Source of the DNA: Oscillospiraceae bacterium
GTDB lineage: Bacteria; Bacillota; Clostridia; Oscillospirales; Oscillospiraceae
Reading direction: 5' to 3'
Length of the DNA stretch: 21,201 nucleotides
Assembly: GCA_020866945.1 (NCBI GenBank)
Contig: JAJBVW010000224.1
Location: 1-21,201 of the forward strand
Numbering within the stretch: position 1 is the first letter of the stretch; every line of letters begins with the position of its first letter. Both the position numbers and the translations under genes were made by a program. This document shows positions 14,822 through 21,201 of the stretch, piece by piece. The notes under the pieces were generated by a model, which had not been told where the DNA came from, did no database searches, and saw only the letters and a program-made list of their open reading frames with translations.

Positions 14822-15723
14822 AGGCTCCTTGCCTCCCTATCGTGCTTTTGCCGCTGGGCCTTCGCTCCGGCGGACACCTCCGTTATCTCGTTTGTAATGG
14901 CGGCCTGCCGCACCTGGTTGTATTGGACAGACAGGTCTGTCAGAATACCGTCCGCGTTCCGCCCGGCGGCGCTCATAGCGTTCATGCGGGCGTTCTGCTC
15001 ACTGCAAAAGCTGTCCACCAGGGCGCTGTAGATAAAGCCACCCACATAGCTATACATGACGTTATCCAGCACTGCCTCCACAGAGGGGGCAAAATCCAGG
15101 GACTCCGCCAAATCCTCGTCCTCATCGGTGAGGAAGTGGGCGCGGTGAAACGGCACCAGCCGGGTGCAGATAGCTTCCTCGGTCAGGCTGTTTTTCATGT
15201 CCGTATAAATGACATATATCTTCGACAGCTTTCCCTCGTTGAACATATCCAGCATACAGGCGCTTATCTCCCTGGCCCGTTCCAGCGTAGGGTTCTGAGC
15301 CGTATAGAGAAAGCTCTGCTCGATGGGGATATGCCGCCGTGCAAAAAACTGGCGGCCATACTCCCCCACCACGAACAGCCGGACGTCCGGGTGGTCATGC
15401 ATAAGCTGAAGCGCCTGCTTTATCACGTTCATGTTATAGGCCCCGGCCAGGCCCTTGTCCGCCGTGATGACCAGCACCCCATAGGTTCCTTCCGGCAGAG
15501 GACTTCCGTCCGCCGGATAAAAATAACGGTTCTCGACGTCCGAAACCGTGCGGAAGATGCGCTTTATCTCCCGTCGGAGGGCATTGAAATATGGCCGGGT
15601 GCGGTCAAGGTCGTTTTTTGCCTTGCGCATTTTTGTGGAGGCAATAAGATACATAGCATTTGTAATCTTTTTCGTCTCCCTCACGCTTTGGATGCGGTTT
15701 TTAAGCTCCTTGGTATTCGCCAT
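14818..15723 (-). CDS. atpG: F1 ATP synthase subunit gamma (rotor shaft)
   Basis: The protein is 301 residues, a normal gamma length. The N-terminal helix MANTKELKNRIQSVRETKKI with the ITNAMYLIASTKMRKA continuation is diagnostic, the central Rossmann-like domain contains LVITADKGLAGAYN, and the C-terminal helix has EQNARMNAMSAAGRNADGIL followed by YNQVRQAAITNEITEV. It rotates inside the alpha3-beta3 ring and docks on the c-ring. The ATG lies six bases after the atpA stop; the ribosome binding site there is weak (GTGGTGAT), which suggests translational coupling. It overlaps atpD by four bases. Confidence 0.96.
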   Translation of the reverse strand: MANTKELKNRIQSVRETKKITNAMYLIASTKMRKAKNDLDRTRPYFNALRREIKRIFRTVSDVENRYFYPADGSPLPEGTYGVLVITADKGLAGAYNMNVIKQALQLMHDHPDVRLFVVGEYGRQFFARRHIPIEQSFLYTAQNPTLERAREISACMLDMFNEGKLSKIYVIYTDMKNSLTEEAICTRLVPFHRAHFLTDEDEDLAESLDFAPSVEAVLDNVMYSYVGGFIYSALVDSFCSEQNARMNAMSAAGRNADGILTDLSVQYNQVRQAAITNEITEVSAGAKAQRQKHDREARSL

Positions 15724-15729
15724 AGAGCA

Positions 15730-17493
15730 TCACCACTTTCCCGCAGACGCAAAGGTTTTTGCAAGCGATTCAATCTCCTGCCGCCTATTCGCCGTGAGCT
15801 GACCGGTCTCGTCTATCTCCCGGCACAGAGCGGGGGCTTTCTCTTCCACATAGGCCGTGAGGCCCTTGGCGCAGGTGGGAATTTGGGCGGTGGGAACATC
15901 CTGAAGGCAATGGCCCAGAGCGGACACCAGCAGCACCACCTGCCGATGCTGACTGAGCGGGCAATACTGCTCCTGCCGCAGCAGAGCCATCAGCGCCGCC
16001 CCATGGGTAAGCTGACGGCGGGTCACGTCATCCAGGTCGCTGGAGAACTGTGTAAAGACCTCCATCTCCCGGTACTGGGCAAGCTCCAGGCGCAGCGTTC
16101 CGGCGGCGGATTTCATAGCCTTTGTCTGAGCGTCCCCGCCCACACGTGATACGGAGAGGCCCACGTTCACCGCAGGGCGCTGGCCGGCAAAGAACAGGTC
16201 GCTCTCCAAAAATATCTGGCCGTCGGTGATAGAGATAATATTCGTCGGGATATAGGCCGAAACATCTCCGGCCTGGGTCTCCACGATGGGAAGCGCCGTC
16301 AGGCTTCCGCCGCCCTTGGCGGCAGAGAGATGGGCCGACCGCTCCAAAAGCCGGGAGTGCAGATAGAATACATCGCCCGGGTAAGCTTCCCGGCCAGGGG
16401 AACGCTCCAGCAGCAGGGACATGGCCCGATATGCGACGGCGTGCTTTGACAGGTCATCATAGACAATCAGCACATCCCGCCCCTGGCGCATAAAAAACTC
16501 GCCCAGTGTGCACCCCGCATAGGGCGCGATATATTGTAGCGGCGCGCTGTCGCTGGCAGTAGCCGCCACAATGATGGAATAGTCCATCGCCCCATGACGG
16601 CGCAGCGTTTCCGCAAGCTGAGCCACAGAACTGGCCTTCTGACCGATGGCCACATAGATGCAGATAATATCCTTGCCCTTCTGATTCAGGATGGTATCCA
16701 AGGCAATGGCTGTCTTGCCGGTCTGACGGTCGCCGATGATAAGCTCACGCTGGCCCCGGCCAATGGGGAACATGGAGTCGATGGCCAAAAGGCCGGTCTC
16801 CAGGGGCGTATTCACCGGCTGGCGGTCAATGATGCCTGGGGCGGGGCTTTCCATGGGCAGATAGTCCTGGGCCTCGATGGGGCCAAGGCCGTCGATGGAC
16901 TGGCCCAAAGCGTCCACGACCCGGCCCAAAAAGCCCTCACCAACAGGCACGCCGGCCTCTCGGCCTGTGCGTTTGACCTCGCTGCCAGCGGAAACATATT
17001 GGTCATCCCCGAACAGAATGCAACCGATATGATCCCGGCGCAGCTCCTGCACCATGCCACGCACGCCGGAGGAAAACAGTAAAATCTCTCCATAGGCCGC
17101 CTCATCCAGGCCGCTGACCGTGGCAATGCCATCCCCTACCGTCAAAACGGTGCCGGTCTGCTCCGCCAATGCCTCCGGCGTCCAGCCTCGCAGGGTCTCC
17201 CGCAGGAGGGGAATCACATCCCCGTTGCTTTGCTGAACCGCCGCCGTCCATTTTTCTTTGAGCTGACGCAGCCGCTCCGCCGCATCCCATTTGTATACAT
17301 CCGCCCCGGCCTCAAGCCGGAAGCCGCCGGGGATGGAGCTGTCCTCCACCCATTCCAGGGCGACAGCACTTCCATACCGCTCCCGAAGGAAGCTCAGCAT
17401 CTCCTCCTGTCGGGCGGGACTGGGTCGCTCCGCGCTATAAAGCACGGCCCGAAGCATTTCCTCCTGGGGAACCGTTTTTTTATCCTTCCCCAT
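15730..17493 (-). CDS. atpA: Fused delta-like C-terminal domain and F1 ATP synthase subunit alpha
   Basis: The protein is 587 residues, about 75 longer than a normal alpha. Residues ~12-85 resemble the C-terminal domain of subunit delta (OSCP). Matching elements are a strand with A-x-x-P-S, a helix ending FLRERYG, the strand VALEWVEDSSIPGGF (delta: V-x-L-x-x-x-x-D-x-S-x-x-G-G), and VYKWDAAERLRQL (delta: V-x-D-G-S-V-x-x-R-L-x-x-L). From ~90 it is ordinary alpha: the N-terminal helix DVIPLLRETL, TGTVLTVGDG, Walker A GDRQTGKT (254-261; 169-176 in E. coli) and PAVNVGLSVSRVGGDAQ with the arginine finger. No stop or frameshift separates the parts. I start at 17493, where AGGAG lies nine bases upstream, rather than at the ATG at 17517. 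The start overlaps the atpF end by 14 bases. There is no other atpH in the operon. Confidence 0.93.
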   Translation of the reverse strand: MGKDKKTVPQEEMLRAVLYSAERPSPARQEEMLSFLRERYGSAVALEWVEDSSIPGGFRLEAGADVYKWDAAERLRQLKEKWTAAVQQSNGDVIPLLRETLRGWTPEALAEQTGTVLTVGDGIATVSGLDEAAYGEILLFSSGVRGMVQELRRDHIGCILFGDDQYVSAGSEVKRTGREAGVPVGEGFLGRVVDALGQSIDGLGPIEAQDYLPMESPAPGIIDRQPVNTPLETGLLAIDSMFPIGRGQRELIIGDRQTGKTAIALDTILNQKGKDIICIYVAIGQKASSVAQLAETLRRHGAMDYSIIVAATASDSAPLQYIAPYAGCTLGEFFMRQGRDVLIVYDDLSKHAVAYRAMSLLLERSPGREAYPGDVFYLHSRLLERSAHLSAAKGGGSLTALPIVETQAGDVSAYIPTNIISITDGQIFLESDLFFAGQRPAVNVGLSVSRVGGDAQTKAMKSAAGTLRLELAQYREMEVFTQFSSDLDDVTRRQLTHGAALMALLRQEQYCPLSQHRQVVLLVSALGHCLQDVPTAQIPTCAKGLTAYVEEKAPALCREIDETGQLTANRRQEIESLAKTFASAGKW

Positions 17494-17983
17494 GGCTCCC
17501 GTCTCCTTTTGCCGCATTCAGGAAGGAACCATAGGCCCCATCCAGGCCCGTCTCCCCGGACACCAGCTTTTCCGCGGCCTCGGCGGCCAGGCCCGCAATG
17601 TCCTTCTGCGCAGCAGCCACAATGCGCTCCCGCTCCGTCTGGGCGGTGACGCGGGCATCGGAAATCAGCTTATCCGCCTGCTCTTTAGCCGCCTGGAGCT
17701 GGCTTGCGGTCTCACGGGCCAGGGCCGCCTCGGCCTCCGCCCGTTTTTCGCTTATCTCCGCCTCTGTGTCCGCCAGCTTCGCCTGATATTCCGCCTCCAT
17801 GGCCTCCGCCTGGGCCAGCTTTGCGGCGGCCTCGTCCGCCGCTTCCTGGTAATGCGCGGTGCGCTGATCCATGAATTTCTTCACCGGCTTATACAGCAAC
17901 AGGTACAGTCCGGCAATCAAGATAACAAAGTTAAACAGATGCAGCAGTATCTGCTGCCAGTCAATATTCAGAGGAATGTTCAT
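17480..17983 (-). CDS. atpF: F0 ATP synthase subunit b (peripheral stalk)
   Basis: The 167-residue protein has a short periplasmic N-terminus (MNIPLNIDWQQILLHLFNF), one membrane helix (~12-30) and a long Ala/Glu/Lys-rich coiled coil from ~35 to ~150 ending AAEAAEKLVSGETG, all normal for b. AAAGGAGA precedes the ATG by six bases. It has no C-terminal extension that could hold the missing delta N-terminal domain, unlike the mycobacterial b-delta fusion. Its C-terminal end is the usual docking site for the delta C-terminal domain, here carried by alpha. It overlaps the start of atpA by 14 bases. Confidence 0.95.
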   Translation of the reverse strand: MNIPLNIDWQQILLHLFNFVILIAGLYLLLYKPVKKFMDQRTAHYQEAADEAAAKLAQAEAMEAEYQAKLADTEAEISEKRAEAEAALARETASQLQAAKEQADKLISDARVTAQTERERIVAAAQKDIAGLAAEAAEKLVSGETGLDGAYGSFLNAAKGDGSHGEG

Positions 17984-18023
17984 GCCTGTCTCCTTTCCTC
18001 TCCGATTCTATTTCTGTTTCGCA

Positions 18024-18389
18024 TTATAGGACAAAGATGATAAGGATGGCGACGATCAGAGCATAAATGATGGCCGTCTCAATGAACACCAGACCGAGCA
18101 TCAGACTGGTGCGTATCTGGCCGGAAGCCTCTGGCTGACGGGAAATGCCCTCGGCAGACTTAGCAATGGCAATGCCCATGCCGATAGCGCCTGCAGCAGC
18201 AGCAAGTCCAATGGCAACAGCGGCGGCAATAGCCTTCGCCCCGGAAGCGGAATCAGTAGTCTCCACCGTTTCGGCGGCGGCTTCAGCTGCCTCTCCGTCC
18301 GCCAGGGCGGGAGCGGCCAGGGCCAGCATCAGCACCACAATCAGCAAGAGCAGCGGCAGCTTCTTCATCAGTGACTTCATGGTTTTCAT
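18024..18389 (-). CDS. atpE: F0 ATP synthase subunit c with signal-peptide-like N-terminal extension
   Basis: The protein is 121 residues, against about 75-90 for most c subunits. Residues 1-30 look like a signal peptide: basic start (MKTMKSLMKK), a long Leu/Val/Ile core and an AxA site (APALA, cleavage after A30). An acidic linker (31-50) follows, then the two-helix hairpin: AIAAAVAIGLAAAAGAIGMG, the RQPE loop (84-87) and a second helix with the ion-carrying E104 (FIETAIIYALIV). The start at 18389 has GGAGG eight bases upstream; the frame extends to an ATG at 18458 without one. Leader-bearing c subunits are known in some bacteria, including some Deltaproteobacteria. At the Na+-ligand position equivalent to Q32 of Ilyobacter tartaricus there is Met (M71), which favours H+ coupling. 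Confidence 0.92.
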   Translation of the reverse strand: MKTMKSLMKKLPLLLLIVVLMLALAAPALADGEAAEAAAETVETTDSASGAKAIAAAVAIGLAAAAGAIGMGIAIAKSAEGISRQPEASGQIRTSLMLGLVFIETAIIYALIVAILIIFVL

Positions 18390-18454
18390 AGGTATGACCT
18401 CCAATTTTTGCATTTTAGAATAGAATAAATTATGAATGTTATAGTGTCTAACCT

Positions 18455-19324
18455 TCACGCGGCCGCCTGCGGCGTGCCGCTGTGCTTGGCAGCTTTCAGC
18501 TTTTTGGGCTTTTTTCCAGGCTTTTCCTCCGCCCGTTCGGACACCTCACCATAGAACAGGGCCGTCAGCATAGTCAGCACATAACTCTGTATCAGAGCGT
18601 GCAGCAGAGTAAACAGCACCCCAACAATCACAGGCAGCACAAAGCTAAGCGCCGTGTAATAATACACCAGCTCCGTCACCAACAGGCCGCTGAGCAGCGC
18701 GCCAAAGAGACGGAAGCTCATGGAAATAGGCAGAGAAAAATCTTTCAGCGTCTTCCCTACTCCCTTGAAACCGTTGCTGGCAATGCCGCCGGACAGGATG
18801 ACCAAATAGGAAAAACAACCGATGGCAATGGCCCCGTTGATGTCGGACAGCGGCGCCGGCAGGGCGATGGATATGCCGTCCGTTGTCACCACCTGGAGGC
18901 CAAACAGCTCGAAAATGGTTCCCACAAAGATATACGCTGCCGCGGCAAAGATATAGCCGCCCAGGAATTTGTTTCGATGGGGACTGTTAGACTTTGCCAT
19001 ACCGTCAAACATACCCACCAGCTCCTCTATCAAAAGCTGGAATTTTCCCGGCACATACTTGAACCGGGGGATGGCAAAAATCCGAATCAGGGCCGCAATC
19101 AGCAACAGCACCCCCACCACTACACAGGAGGATATATAGGCCGGGTTCACGTCCTTCAGCCCCAGGAAGCTAACCTTGTTGTCCTCGTGAAGCACCGCGT
19201 CCTTCATCACCTGCTGGATGGATTCCTCCTCTCCCCCGGATCCGGTCAGGAATATCCCCACCAGCAGCAGCGCCAGAATGACGCATACAACGGAGATAAA
19301 TACCCATTTTTGTTTTTTGCTCAA
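18455..19324 (-). CDS. atpB: F0 ATP synthase subunit a (ion channel)
   Basis: The 289-residue membrane subunit has an N-terminal helix (7-27) and four to five further helices. The essential arginine is R205 in ISMSFRLFGALLSGLL, equivalent to E. coli R210, and the following helices contain LVTELVYYY and LHALIQSYVLTMLTALF. The region FKYVPGKFQLLIEELV is the conserved P-x-x-x-Q segment. The tail after ~262 is a basic, Lys/Ala-rich extension (EEKPGKKPKKLKAAKHSG) that is not conserved. The start is TTG at 19324 with GGAGGGAG about eight bases upstream. It is the first gene of the operon; there is no atpI before it. The stop is 65 bases before the preferred atpE start. Confidence 0.95.
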   Translation of the reverse strand: MSKKQKWVFISVVCVILALLLVGIFLTGSGGEEESIQQVMKDAVLHEDNKVSFLGLKDVNPAYISSCVVVGVLLLIAALIRIFAIPRFKYVPGKFQLLIEELVGMFDGMAKSNSPHRNKFLGGYIFAAAAYIFVGTIFELFGLQVVTTDGISIALPAPLSDINGAIAIGCFSYLVILSGGIASNGFKGVGKTLKDFSLPISMSFRLFGALLSGLLVTELVYYYTALSFVLPVIVGVLFTLLHALIQSYVLTMLTALFYGEVSERAEEKPGKKPKKLKAAKHSGTPQAAA

Positions 19325-19566
19325 ATGTCTCCCTCCAAATTCTGCCCACGTCTACGCCGAAGCGGAAACGGTTTGTTAATTAAATGGTGTTTTCATCCTC
19401 TGTTTTTTTCCGTTTTTTCAGAGATTGCGGACATAAAAGAAATGCCCCTTTGCCGTCCGACATTTAGCAAAGTGACATTTAGTGTCTTTCTATCTCAATT
19501 TTCTTTTCTGTTCCAAGCAAGCAAATCAAATAATTAAATACCCCAAAGCATCTATACCGGGCAGCT
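19325..19566 (-). other. 5' leader of the ATP synthase operon
   Basis: About 240 bases lie between the predicted transcription start and the TTG of atpB. The stretch is AT-rich and non-coding as far as I can see. It holds a direct repeat of CTAAATGTC (plus-strand GACATTTAG at 19459-19467 and 19474-19482) but no strong hairpin and no atpI. A 13-codon frame exists but nothing supports it. Confidence 0.45.
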
Positions 19567-19572
19567 AATACT

Positions 19573-19600
19573 AGTTTAGCACGATGTTATGAGATGTCAA
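19573..19600 (-). promoter_or_regulatory. Predicted sigma-A promoter of the ATP synthase operon
   Basis: On the minus strand a consensus TTGACA (plus-strand 19595-19600), a 16-base spacer and TAAACT (plus-strand 19573-19578). Confidence 0.6.
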
Positions 19601-19705
19601 TAGCTTTTTTCATGCGCAGGCCCATTTTTGTTAACTATTCCGCACCGGGGCGGGCGGCGGGGCTTGTGCAATATGACAAAGGTCTTCCTTAGAACCGTCT
19701 GCATA

Positions 19706-19740
19706 TCCAAAACAGGAGCCGCTGCCTGGCAGCGGCTCCT
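19706..19740 (-). terminator. Terminator of the upstream beta-rich protein gene
   Basis: AGGAGCCGCTG (19714-19724) pairs with CAGCGGCTCCT (19730-19740), a perfect GC-rich 11-bp stem with a 5-base loop. On the minus strand it is followed by GTTTTGG, and it starts 21 bases after the stop at 19762. The rest of 19601-19705 shows nothing I can identify. Confidence 0.75.
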
Positions 19741-19761
19741 TGCAATTCGTTTGATGTATGT

Positions 19762-21201
19762 TTACGCGGCTGTGATGACGATGTCGCCCTCCCAGGTTCC
19801 GCCAGCGGTCACATCTACCGTCTCGCCGTCCACGGTGACGACACCGTTGAGCACGGCGCCTTCCTCCACAGTCAGGCCGGTGATGTTGGACTGCTCCACC
19901 ACAGTCCAGGTGGTGCCGGCTTCCAGGGTGACATAGGTACCCCAGATGGTGTCATAGCCGTCCACATCCCGATAGTAGTTCGCGCCGGACTCGGCGTAAT
20001 CCGCAAACTTCTCGTGCCAGGTGTCCACCGTGCCGGTGAAAATATCGCCGGTCAGGCTGGCAGAATCCTCAAATACGATGGTCAGGGTGCGCTGATAATC
20101 CTCGTGGTTGATATTGCCCACCAGGGCAGTAGTGCCGTCAACAATCACATCGATGCCAATGTTGTCGGCAATTTCCTCATCCGCACCAATCCAGTTGCCG
20201 TTGGCATCCGCGTTCAGGGCGGTCTGAAGCAGAACGCCCGTCCAGGACTCCACCGTGGCGTTGGTCAGGTGGATGAATGCATTGTCGCTGCGAATCAAAA
20301 TGGTTGCGCCCATAGTGTACTCGAGATAGGCCCAGGTAGCCTCATCGGTCTTCTCTATCCAGCTCTCCTTATACTCGCCAGTAGCGTAATCTTCGGGAGC
20401 CAACTCCTCATAGGTGGCAATGGTGGAATCCTTTACATACAGGACGCCCTTGGCGTCGGAAATGCTGCCACCGCCGCCCATCAGGTCAGGAACGTGCATC
20501 ATGATGGCATTGCGGAAGCCAGCCACGACAGAGCCAGTGGTCTCGGTGACGATGTCGTCCTCCTCCGCATAGGCCAGCGGGTCAATAGCGGCGCGCTCGT
20601 CCAAATCCTCGGCTTCGCTCTCGGCGCGGATAATGTTGGTATCCACCTCTGCGTCGTCAGTGCTCAGGATGTAAAGCTCGCCAAAGTTTGCGATGATAGA
20701 GCCATATTCAGCGGATTCATAGACCGTTCCATAAAGGTAATCCCGGCAGCGGCTGTCAGAATAGGAGCAGTAGCCGCCCAGCAGCGTGCGGGCATAGCTG
20801 TTATAGGCCACCATGTCCAGGCCCATGCCCACGGCGGAGTCCGTAGCCATAGCCGCCCAGCCGTCCACGATGACGGCAGTGCCATAATAATAGGTCTCGC
20901 TCTCGCCGATGGACAGGGAGCTGCGAATGGAGCCGCGCACCATCAGGCTGGTGCCGTGGGGCCAGCTGGCGTCCGCGATAGCAGTTGCGCTCTCGGAGTC
21001 CAGATAGCAGTCTCGAATGACCACAACGGTGTCGATGTAATCCTCATCAGAGGAACCGGAATAGCGGTCGTTGTCGCTGCCGGCAGTAACAATACCAGTA
21101 GTACCGGTAGCATAAATGCCATCCAGCTCCAGATAGGCGCCGCCGCTGGCGGTAATCAGGGTGCCGGTTGTGGAGTCGATTTTGGAGTCAAAGGACTGGA
21201 A
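19762..21201 (-). CDS. Large acidic beta-rich protein, C-terminal part, probably secreted (5' end outside window)
   Basis: The frame is open to the right edge of the window, so 479 residues of a longer protein are visible. I do not recognise a named family. The chain is acidic, rich in Gly, Thr, Asp, Val and Ala, with few lysines. It repeats short alternating strands of the type (V/I)x(V/I)xDGxxxxx, for example ASGGAYLELDGIYATG, VLYVKDSTIATYEEL, IRSDNAFIHLTNATV, LTIVFEDSASLTGDIF, and a closing VTVDGETVDVTAGGTW. This rhythm fits a right-handed beta-helix (pectin-lyase-like) or adhesin stalk. There is no LPxTG, S-layer or choline-binding motif at the C-terminus, which ends in DIVITAA. If secreted, the signal lies outside the window. 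A GC hairpin terminates it before the atp promoter, so it is not part of that operon. Confidence 0.7.
   Translation of the reverse strand, partial: FQSFDSKIDSTTGTLITASGGAYLELDGIYATGTTGIVTAGSDNDRYSGSSDEDYIDTVVVIRDCYLDSESATAIADASWPHGTSLMVRGSIRSSLSIGESETYYYGTAVIVDGWAAMATDSAVGMGLDMVAYNSYARTLLGGYCSYSDSRCRDYLYGTVYESAEYGSIIANFGELYILSTDDAEVDTNIIRAESEAEDLDERAAIDPLAYAEEDDIVTETTGSVVAGFRNAIMMHVPDLMGGGGSISDAKGVLYVKDSTIATYEELAPEDYATGEYKESWIEKTDEATWAYLEYTMGATILIRSDNAFIHLTNATVESWTGVLLQTALNADANGNWIGADEEIADNIGIDVIVDGTTALVGNINHEDYQRTLTIVFEDSASLTGDIFTGTVDTWHEKFADYAESGANYYRDVDGYDTIWGTYVTLEAGTTWTVVEQSNITGLTVEEGAVLNGVVTVDGETVDVTAGGTWEGDIVITAA

Noticed and set aside
14842..16149. 435-codon open frame antisense to atpG and atpA
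   Set aside because: It is opposite two highly conserved genes and its translation shows no family features.
17494..17517. Earlier ATG for the delta-alpha fusion at 17517
   Set aside because: It has no ribosome binding site; AGGAG lies between it and the ATG at 17493.
18390..18458. Longer c subunit starting at 18458
   Set aside because: It overlaps the atpB stop, has no ribosome binding site, and a signal peptide would become internal.
18482..19537. 351-codon open frame antisense to atpB and its leader
   Set aside because: It has His/Gln-rich shadow composition, and the sense strand encodes subunit a.

Overview
The window reads as a chromosomal segment of a GC-rich anaerobic Firmicute. The likely group is Clostridia, order Oscillospirales. 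This is inferred from strong GGAGG-type ribosome binding sites, an [FeFe]-hydrogenase, a FeoA-FeoA-FeoB iron operon, a PepV dipeptidase and a bacterial F-type ATP synthase. There are no rRNA, tRNA, CRISPR or insertion-sequence signals. The overall character is core metabolism with a few unusual architectures.

Layout, left to right. (1) 1-267: the C-terminal end of a YihY/BrkB-type membrane protein. (2) 428-3975: a two-gene operon of a GltD-like flavoprotein carrying a NuoF-type iron-sulfur domain, and a CpI-like [FeFe]-hydrogenase. (3) 4132-7400: a ferrous-iron uptake operon (feoA, feoA, feoB and a small Cys-rich FeoB partner). It sits behind a sigma-A promoter overlapped by DtxR/IdeR-like TTAGG-N4-CCTAA boxes, and feoB is cut by an in-frame TAA. 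(4) 7628-9034 (-): dipeptidase PepV, divergent from (5) 9163-10468: a ferredoxin-nitroreductase and a LOG-family protein. The two promoters appear to share one palindromic -35 hexamer. (6) 10606-12284: a noticeably AT-richer cassette of an XRE-cupin repressor divergent from azlC-azlD, with two matching operator-like palindromes at the azlC promoter. (7) 12304-12861 (-): 5-formyltetrahydrofolate cyclo-ligase. (8) 13009-19324 (-): the ATP synthase operon a-c-b-alpha-gamma-beta-epsilon. (9) 19762-21201 (-): the C-terminal part of a large, acidic, probably secreted beta-rich protein.

The most striking observation is in the ATP synthase operon. There is no free delta gene (atpH). Instead a delta C-terminal-domain-like segment of about 75 residues is fused in frame to the N-terminus of the alpha subunit, and the delta N-terminal domain is absent. 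In normal enzymes the delta N-terminal domain binds the alpha N-terminal helix while the delta C-terminal domain binds subunit b. The fusion would therefore make that contact covalent and give a simplified peripheral stalk. The c subunit of the same operon carries a signal-peptide-like leader.

The genes fit a fermentative anaerobe. The hydrogenase would dispose of or recover electrons through a pyridine nucleotide flavoprotein. Feo supplies Fe(II) for its many iron-sulfur proteins, and the ATP synthase couples ATP to an ion gradient. Residues in the c subunit favour H+ over Na+, but this is an inference.
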